Shown one piece after another: positions 1-6,243 of a stretch of DNA of 6,243 bases. A program made the translations under genes and the position numbers. The notes beneath the pieces were generated by a model. The model did no database searches, was not told the DNA's origin, and worked only from the letters and a program-made list of their open reading frames with translations. The first letter of the stretch is position 1. Every line of letters starts with the position of its first letter. This stretch comes from Anaeromyxobacter sp. (GTDB lineage Bacteria; Myxococcota; Myxococcia; Myxococcales; Anaeromyxobacteraceae): positions 1 through 6,243 of the forward strand of contig JAHWYA010000115.1 in assembly GCA_020028115.1 (NCBI GenBank), read 5' to 3'.

Positions 1-687
1 CGCCTCCCGGTAGGCCTCCAGGGCCTGGGCCGGCTTCCCGAGCGCCTCCGCCTCCAGCCCCTTCCGGAAGAGCTCGGTCCCCTTCGCGGCCGCGGCCTTC
101 TTCCTCGCCTCGGCCGCGAGGGCCGCGAGCTCGGCGTTCGCGGGGTCCATCCCCTGCGCGACGAGGAGGTCGTTCGCCGCCTGCGCGAACTTCCCCGCGG
201 CGAGCGCCGCCCGGCCGCGCTCCACGAGCTCCCCGACGCGTCCCGCGCGCTGGAGCAAGGGGTTCCCCCGCGACATCCGGGCCCGCCGCTCCGCGGCGCG
301 CCGCTCGTCCTCGAGCTTGCGCGCCTCGAGCCTGGCGAACTCCTCGGGCGGAGCCGTCGTCTTCGCGTACGCGGCGCGCCGGGCCTCGTCGGAGAGGAGA
401 TCGCGCGCCTCGGTGATCCGGCGGAAGATCCGCTCGAGCCGCGGGCGGAACTTCCCGAGCCGCTTCCCCGCGTACCGGTCCGGGTGGAAGATCTTCACCT
501 TCTCGAGGTAAGCCGCCTTCGCCGCCGCCGCCTGAGCGTTCCACGGGATCCCGAGGACCTCCCAGTGCGTCCACCGGGCGAGGTTCGCGTCCGCGAACAG
601 GATCTCCTTCCGCCGCTCGACGTCGAGATCGACGTCCTCGGTCAGATCCGCGGGACTGAAGCTGAAACCCTGGTAGCGATCGCTCAC
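1..687 (-). CDS. J-domain (DnaJ-like) protein with C-terminal helical/TPR-like repeats, 3' end outside window
   Basis: 229 residues are visible, read leftward from a GTG at 687-685; the frame stays open to base 1, so the C-terminus is missing. An acidic N-terminal stretch of about 40 residues (with DLTEDVDLDVERRKEIL) precedes a J domain at about 41-107: helix I with WEVLGIPWNA, then the HPD motif at 68-70 (IFHPDRY), then helix III/IV with ITEARDLLSDEARRAAY. A charged linker (about 115-145, rich in E/R/K) leads into alanine-rich helical hairpins at about 150-229 that resemble tetratricopeptide repeats. The HPD motif is what stimulates DnaK ATPase, so a co-chaperone or scaffold role is likely; no Cys-rich zinc finger or Gly/Phe region is seen, so this is not canonical DnaJ. 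Myxobacteria carry many proteins of this build. Start choice: the in-frame stop TAA lies at 720-718, no other start codon lies between, and GAGG sits 7 nt upstream. It has its own candidate promoter and is probably not part of the arg operon. Confidence 0.85.
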   Translation of the reverse strand, partial: MSDRYQGFSFSPADLTEDVDLDVERRKEILFADANLARWTHWEVLGIPWNAQAAAAKAAYLEKVKIFHPDRYAGKRLGKFRPRLERIFRRITEARDLLSDEARRAAYAKTTAPPEEFARLEARKLEDERRAAERRARMSRGNPLLQRAGRVGELVERGRAALAAGKFAQAANDLLVAQGMDPANAELAALAAEARKKAAAAKGTELFRKGLEAEALGKPAQALEAYREA

Positions 688-713
688 CTGCGGACCTCGA
701 AGCCTTCCGCAGG
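687..713 (-). promoter_or_regulatory. Inverted repeat enclosing the ribosome binding site of the J-domain gene
   Basis: Perfect 8-bp inverted repeat CCTGCGGA / TCCGCAGG (687-694 and 706-713) around an 11-nt loop. The loop holds the Shine-Dalgarno GAGG (698-695 on the minus strand), and the first base of the GTG start codon (687) belongs to the stem. In RNA this would present the ribosome binding site in a loop while tying up the start codon; as DNA it could equally be an operator half-site pair just downstream of the candidate promoter. The repeat is seen directly; either function is inferred. Confidence 0.45.
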
Positions 714-796
714 CAGATTAACGACGCGCGGCACGCAGGGTCAACGCGACGGAGCGGCTCGCGCCCTCGCCCCGGTACCATGACGGGGGGACAGGG
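688..796. other. Intergenic gap between argF and the J-domain gene
   Basis: 109 nt without a coding region. It holds the candidate promoter (744-717), most of the inverted repeat (687-713), a weak hairpin after argF (5-bp stem CCCCG/CGGGG, 770-774 with 784-788, around GGTACC), and a short inverted repeat ATGAC/GTCAT (780-784 and 796-800) that overlaps the argF stop codon. None of the structures after argF has a U-tract, so a termination role is uncertain. Confidence 0.6.
717..744 (-). promoter_or_regulatory. Candidate sigma70-type promoter for the J-domain gene
   Basis: On the minus strand TTGACC (744-739, 5/6 to the -35 consensus) is followed after 16 nt by GTTAAT (722-717, 4/6 to the -10 consensus). 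It stands out as an A/T-rich island in a very GC-rich gap. The predicted transcript start would lie near 710, giving a leader of only about 23 nt and removing the outermost bases of the inverted repeat at 687-713. Prediction from sequence only. Confidence 0.35.
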
Positions 797-1726
<930 letters not shown>

Positions 1727-1735
1727 GGGTCGGCC

Positions 1736-2941
1736 TCAGGCCCTCGCGGGGGCGGCGGAGAGGGCGGCGGAGAGCCGCTCGACCGCGAGGTCGGCGTCGG
1801 CCGCGGAGAGGGTGAGCGGCGGAGCGAGCCGGATCACGTCGTCGCCGATCGCGTTCACGAGGAGGCCCCGCTCGCGGGCGCCCTTCATCACCTCGCCCGC
1901 CGCGACGCCGCGGAGCACGAGGCCGAGGAGCATCCCCCTCCCCCGCACCCGCTCGACCCGGCCGGCGGCGGTGAGCCCCTCGAGGGCGGCCCGGAGCCGC
2001 GCCGCGACCTCGCGCGACCGCTCGAGCACGCCGCCCCGGAGCTCGCGGAGGACCGCGAGCGCGACCGCGCAGCCGAGCGGGTTGCCGCCGAACGTCGAGC
2101 CGTGGCTGCCCGGCCCGAGGTGCGCGCCGGCCTCCTCGGTCGCGAGGAGCGCGCCGATGGGGAAGCCGCCGCCGAGCCCCTTCGCCACCGACATGAGGTC
2201 CGGCGTCACGGAGAGCCACTCGTGGAACCAGGTGCGGCCCGTCCGGCCCATCCCGGTCTGCACCTCGTCGAAGCAGAGGAGGATCCCGCGCTTGCGCGTG
2301 AGCTCGCGCGCCGCCTCGAGGTAGCCCTCCGGGGCCGGGATGACGCCCGACTCCCCCTGGATCGGCTCGACCAGGAACGCGGCCGTCTTCGAGTCGAGCG
2401 CGGCGTCGAGCGCGGCGAGGTCGCCGTACGGCACGTGGCGTACGCCCGGGACGATGGGCTCGAACCCCTGCCGGTACTTCGGCTGCCCGCCGGCGGTCAC
2501 GGTGAAGAGCGTCCGGCCGTGGAAGGAGTCGAGACACGCGACGATCTCGTTCCGCTCCGGGTGGCCCCGGTCGGCGTGGTACTTCCGGGCGAGCTTCAGC
2601 ATCGCCTCGTTCGCCTCGGCTCCGCTGTTGCAGAAGAAGGCGCGGCCCGCGAACGGGGTGACGGCGAGGAGCGCCTCGGCGAGCTCGACCTGCCGCGGGA
2701 TGAAGTAGTGGTTCGAGACGTGCCAGAGCGTGCGCGCCTGCTCCTCGAGCGCGCGGACGAGCGCGGGGTGGCAGTGGCCGAGCACGTTGACCGCCACGCC
2801 GCCGAGGAAGTCGAGGTACTCCTTGCCGTCGGCGTCCCACACGCGCGTGCCCTCGCCGCGCACGAGCGCGACGGGCTGCTGGCGGTAGTTGGGGGTGAGC
2901 GCCTTCTGCGCGCGCTCGGCCCACGCGCTGTTGCCGGTCAT
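1736..2941 (-). CDS. argD: Acetylornithine aminotransferase (PLP-dependent, class III)
   Basis: 401 residues, normal for ArgD. This fold-type I class III aminotransferase moves the amino group between glutamate and N-acetylglutamate 5-semialdehyde to form N-acetylornithine; many homologues also handle succinyldiaminopimelate for lysine synthesis. Visible: the phosphate-binding NSGAEANEAMLKLAR at 105-119, FHGRT at 140-144, FDEVQTGMGRTG at 224-235 with the PLP-pyridine Asp225, the Schiff-base Lys254 in SVAKGLGGGFPIGA, and GSTFGGNPL at 281-289. The related class III enzymes (GABA or ornithine aminotransferase) are less likely given the pairing with argF. The frame remains open far upstream through hslU, so the start must be chosen: ATG at 2941-2939 gives the usual N-terminus, and the upstream bases are noncoding in character. 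GAGG touches this ATG with no spacing, which is unsuitable for a Shine-Dalgarno; see the promoter at 2949-2957. Confidence 0.96.
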   Translation of the reverse strand: MTGNSAWAERAQKALTPNYRQQPVALVRGEGTRVWDADGKEYLDFLGGVAVNVLGHCHPALVRALEEQARTLWHVSNHYFIPRQVELAEALLAVTPFAGRAFFCNSGAEANEAMLKLARKYHADRGHPERNEIVACLDSFHGRTLFTVTAGGQPKYRQGFEPIVPGVRHVPYGDLAALDAALDSKTAAFLVEPIQGESGVIPAPEGYLEAARELTRKRGILLCFDEVQTGMGRTGRTWFHEWLSVTPDLMSVAKGLGGGFPIGALLATEEAGAHLGPGSHGSTFGGNPLGCAVALAVLRELRGGVLERSREVAARLRAALEGLTAAGRVERVRGRGMLLGLVLRGVAAGEVMKGARERGLLVNAIGDDVIRLAPPLTLSAADADLAVERLSAALSAAPARA

Positions 2942-2948
2942 CCTCGCG

Positions 2949-2957
2949 CTTATAGCA
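2949..2957 (-). promoter_or_regulatory. Extended -10 promoter of argDF, positioned for a leaderless mRNA
   Basis: The minus strand reads TGC-TATAAG (2957-2949): an extended -10 TGn element followed by a 5/6 match to TATAAT, in otherwise extremely GC-rich DNA. Only 7 nt (2948-2942) separate it from the argD ATG, so transcription would begin at or within a base or two of the A of the start codon. The hexamer 17 nt upstream (2977-2972, CGGATT) is not a recognisable -35, which fits an extended -10 promoter. No clear ArgR operator is present. Confidence 0.55.
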
Positions 2958-2988
2958 CGGCGGCGCGCGCGAATCCGGCAGACAGAAT

Positions 2989-3041
2989 CGGGGGGCGCGA
3001 GCTCCGCGGGCCGCAGGCCCCGCAGAGCGAGTGTCCCCCCG
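2989..3041 (-). terminator. Two-tier hairpin after hslU, probable terminator of the xerC-hslVU unit
   Basis: Starts one base after the hslU stop codon. The outer stem is 7 bp of CGGGGGG/CCCCCCG (3041-3035 with 2995-2989). The inner stem is 10 bp (3028-3019 with 3010-3001), with one G-U pair in the minus-strand RNA that would be an A-C mismatch in plus-strand RNA, so the structure is better formed in the hslU transcript. Further CC/GG pairing closes the apical loop. There is no clean U-tract, only a T-enriched GATTCTGTCT from 2990 to 2981, so it may be an imperfect intrinsic terminator or a 3'-end protecting structure. Confidence 0.55.
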
Positions 3042-3042
3042 C

Positions 3043-4455
<1,413 letters not shown>

Positions 4456-5004
4456 CTAAAGCTCCTCGATGGTGAGGTTCGCGTTCGTGTAGATGCAGAT
4501 GTCGGCGGCGATGCGGAGCGACTCCTCCGCGATCTGCCGCGCGCCGAGGCTCGAGTGCGAGAGCAGCGCCCGGGCCGCGGCGAGGGCGTACGGGCCGCCC
4601 GAGCCGATCGCGACCACCCCGCCGCCCGCCACCTGGTCGGGCTCGATCACGTCCCCCGCGCCGGAGAGGACGAGGACGTGCTCCCGGTCCGCGACGACGA
4701 GGAGCGCCTCGAGCCGGCGCAGCAGCCGGTCGGTCCGCCACTGCTTGGCGAGCTCCACCGCCGCGCGCGGCAGGGAGCGCGCGTGCTCCTTCAGCTTCTT
4801 CTCGAACAGCTCGAAGAGCTGGAAGGCGTCCGCGGTCGCGCCGGCGAAGCCCGCGAGGACGGTCCCCTCCGCGAGCCGGCGGACCTTGCGGGCGGTCGCC
4901 TTCATCACCGTCTTGTCGAGCGTCACCTGGCCGTCGCTCGCCATCGCGACCTTCCCGTCGCGGCGGACGCAGAGCACGGTCGTCCCGTGGAGCCCCTTCG
5001 TCAT
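4456..5004 (-). CDS. hslV: ATP-dependent protease peptidase subunit HslV (ClpQ)
   Basis: 182 residues from the ATG at 5004-5002. HslV is the proteasome-beta-like N-terminal-threonine peptidase that forms a double hexamer and works with HslU. The predicted N-terminus MTKGLHG is a short propeptide; removal would expose Thr8 ([10 protein letters not shown]) as nucleophile. Other family features: ASDGQVTL (22-29) with the Asp24 equivalent, Lys40 in ARKVRRL (equivalent to mature Lys33 of E. coli), [18 protein letters not shown] (51-68), [11 protein letters not shown] (83-93), [15 protein letters not shown] (133-147) and the terminal [14 protein letters not shown]. The start is not fully secure: no Shine-Dalgarno precedes the ATG, while an in-frame TTG at 5040-5038 has AAGG just upstream and would give a 19-residue propeptide. 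The ATG is preferred because family propeptides are short. A 76-nt gap separates it from xerC; it abuts hslU. Confidence 0.95.
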   Translation of the reverse strand: MTKGLHGTTVLCVRRDGKVAMASDGQVTLDKTVMKATARKVRRLAEGTVLAGFAGATADAFQLFELFEKKLKEHARSLPRAAVELAKQWRTDRLLRRLEALLVVADREHVLVLSGAGDVIEPDQVAGGGVVAIGSGGPYALAAARALLSHSSLGARQIAEESLRIAADICIYTNANLTIEEL

Positions 5005-5080
5005 GCAGGGATGGGTAGCGCGGCGCGGCGGATCGGGCAACGGCCTTCGCGCCGTCGCCCCCGCGCTCGCCGTCGCGGAC
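5005..5080. other. xerC-hslV intergenic gap
   Basis: 76 nt of very GC-rich DNA. On the minus strand TTGCCC (5040-5035, 4/6 to -35) is followed after 17 nt by TACCCA (5017-5012, a poor -10), which ends 7 nt before the hslV ATG. This could be a weak hslV promoter but could easily be chance. No terminator-like hairpin is seen after xerC, so readthrough from xerC into hslV is plausible. Confidence 0.4.
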
Positions 5081-5998
5081 CTAGCCCTTCGCGCGCGGGT
5101 GCGCGCGGTCGTACACCTCGGCGAGCCGCTTCCAGTCGAGGTGGGTGTACCGCTGCGTCGTCGAGAGCGAGGCGTGCCCGAGCAGCTCCTGGATCCCGCG
5201 GAGGTCGGCCCCGTTGCCGAGGAGGTGGGTCGCGAAAGAGTGGCGCAGCACGTGCGGGTGCACGTGGCGCGAGAGGCCCGCGGCGAGCACCCACCGCTCG
5301 ATCCTCCGGGCGACCGAACGCGCGGTGAGCCGCCCGCCGCGGTGGTTCAGGAAGAGCGCGCCGGGCGCGGCGCGAGGTGACGCCGCGGCCAGCGCGGGGC
5401 GCCCGTCCGCGAGCCAGCGCCGCAGGGCGTCCGCCGCGGCCGCCCCGAACGGCACGATCCGCTCCTTGCGGCGCTTGCCGAGAACCCGCACGAGCCCCTG
5501 CGCGAGGTCGAGGTCGCCGACGTCGAGCCCGGTGAGCTCGGAGACGCGCAGGCCGCTCGCGTAGAGCAGCTCGAGGAAGGCGCGGTCGCGGAGCGCGAGC
5601 GGGCCGTCGCTCGCGGGCGGCGCCTCGACGAGCGCAGCGGCCTCCTCCTCCGGCAGGACCTGCGGCAACCGCTTCGGCCGGCGCGGGCTCGTCACCGCGC
5701 GCGCGGGGTTCCCGGGCGCGAGCCCCTCGCGGACGAGGAAGCCGTAGAACGAGCGGAGCGCGGAGAGCTTGCGGCCGAGGCTCGTCGCCCCCGCGGACGC
5801 GGCGGCGCGGGCGGCGAACGCGCGCACGAGCGCGGGGGAGGACGGGACGAGCGCCGCGCCCTCGCTCGCGAGGAAGGCCGCGTACTGGGCGAGGTCGGCG
5901 CGGTAGGCGCGGCGGGTGTGGGGCGAGGCGCGGCGCTCCACCTCGAGGTGGGTGAGGAACCGCTCGGCCTCCGGGGGGAGCGTCGCTTCGTCCGCCAT
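5081..5998 (-). CDS. xerC: Tyrosine recombinase of the XerC/XerD family
   Basis: 305 residues, typical of Xer recombinases, which resolve chromosome dimers at dif during division. N-terminal SAM-like core-binding domain at about 8-92 ([21 protein letters not shown]), then the catalytic domain. The full catalytic set is visible by alignment to E. coli XerD: Arg151 (SGLRVSEL), Lys175 ([10 protein letters not shown]), His249 and Arg252 ([14 protein letters not shown]), His275 ([11 protein letters not shown]) and the nucleophile Tyr284 (QRYTHLD). Its place ahead of hslVU matches codV/xerC-clpQ-clpY operons elsewhere, which favours the housekeeping XerC over a phage or integron integrase; XerC versus XerD cannot be settled from motifs alone. 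The ATG at 5998-5996 is chosen on family N-terminus; GAGG lies only 2 nt upstream, which is short. An in-frame GTG at 6016-6014 would add 6 residues and has no clear ribosome binding site. Confidence 0.93.
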   Translation of the reverse strand: MADEATLPPEAERFLTHLEVERRASPHTRRAYRADLAQYAAFLASEGAALVPSSPALVRAFAARAAASAGATSLGRKLSALRSFYGFLVREGLAPGNPARAVTSPRRPKRLPQVLPEEEAAALVEAPPASDGPLALRDRAFLELLYASGLRVSELTGLDVGDLDLAQGLVRVLGKRRKERIVPFGAAAADALRRWLADGRPALAAASPRAAPGALFLNHRGGRLTARSVARRIERWVLAAGLSRHVHPHVLRHSFATHLLGNGADLRGIQELLGHASLSTTQRYTHLDWKRLAEVYDRAHPRAKG

Positions 5999-6037
5999 CG
6001 CCTCGCAGCGTGCCACCGCCGGGCGCGCGGCGCGAGT

Positions 6038-6243
6038 TTAGGGACGGGCGCCCACGTCGAGGCGGAGCACGAGCCCCACCGCGACCGCGCGGAGCGCGGC
6101 GCTCGCGACGAAGGCGGCGGTGAGCGGCCCGGCGACGGCGGCCGTCTCCGGGAGGAGCGCGGCGAGCGGCGCCGCGAGGGCGGCGCCGAGCCCGAACGCC
6201 ACGCCGCTCGAGATGGCGAACACCGCGTTCCAGGCGGGCCGGT
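6038..6243 (-). CDS. C-terminal end of an integral membrane protein, probably a major-facilitator transporter (5' end outside window)
   Basis: Only the last 67 residues are in the window; the frame is open to the right edge and ends with TAA at 6040-6038. Two strongly hydrophobic alanine/leucine-rich segments are visible, at about 5-30 (NAVFAISSGVAFGLGAALAA) and 36-61, separated by a short PET turn, followed by a short tail ending RLDVGARP. The pattern PAWNAVFAISSG leading into a glycine-rich helix, then one last helix and a short polar tail, resembles the final two helices of major-facilitator permeases, but this is inferred from little sequence; substrate unknown. An internal ATG at 6223 is not a credible start because the upstream codons (RPAWNAV) read as part of the same helix. 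It lies 39 nt upstream of xerC on the same strand, so cotranscription is possible. Confidence 0.6.
   Translation of the reverse strand, partial: RPAWNAVFAISSGVAFGLGAALAAPLAALLPETAAVAGPLTAAFVASAALRAVAVGLVLRLDVGARP

Noticed and set aside
2971..2990. Possible ArgR operator upstream of argD (two GAATC copies 14 nt apart on the plus strand)
   Set aside because: The copies are direct repeats, not the imperfect palindrome of an ARG box, and only 5 bp match. Not enough to call an operator.
6014..6040. TAAACT (6040-6035 on the minus strand) as a promoter for xerC, and GTG at 6016 as its start
   Set aside because: No -35 element lies at a suitable distance and the TAA is the stop codon of the upstream gene. 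The GTG start adds six residues outside the usual family N-terminus and has no ribosome binding site.

Overview
This is a very GC-rich bacterial window in which every supported gene lies on the minus strand, so transcription runs from high to low coordinates. The base composition, the strong G/C third-position bias, the xerC-hslV-hslU block and a myxobacterial-style J-domain protein with its J domain set back from the N-terminus suggest a deltaproteobacterium of the Myxococcota, perhaps Anaeromyxobacter-like. That assignment is inference; the window contains no rRNA or other direct marker.

Layout in transcription order: (1) 6243-6038, the C-terminal end of a membrane protein, probably a major-facilitator transporter, cut by the window edge. 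(2) 5998-5081, a XerC/XerD-type tyrosine recombinase with all catalytic residues. (3) 5004-4456 and 4455-3043, hslV and hslU, the proteolytic core and the AAA+ unfoldase of the HslUV (ClpQY) protease, with stop and start codons directly abutting (TAGGTG). (4) 3041-2989, a large two-tier hairpin right after the hslU stop that looks like the end of that transcription unit. (5) 2941-1736 and 1726-797, argD and argF, two arginine-biosynthesis genes 9 nt apart; argD has an extended -10 promoter placed so that its mRNA may be leaderless. (6) a 109-nt gap with a candidate promoter and a hairpin. (7) 687-1, the N-terminal 229 residues of a J-domain protein with helical, probably TPR-like, repeats, cut by the window edge.

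xerC-hslV-hslU is a widely conserved arrangement (codV-clpQ-clpY in Bacillus). It joins chromosome-dimer resolution with ATP-dependent proteolysis by co-location rather than by a shared pathway. ArgD makes N-acetylornithine from N-acetylglutamate semialdehyde, and ArgF converts ornithine to citrulline, so the two act on either side of the deacetylation step. These are housekeeping genes. I see no mobile element, CRISPR array, RNA gene, defence system or clearly novel system. The observations worth a second look are regulatory: the promoter geometry of argD, the hairpin holding the ribosome binding site of the J-domain gene, the missing ribosome binding site of hslV, and the terminator structure.
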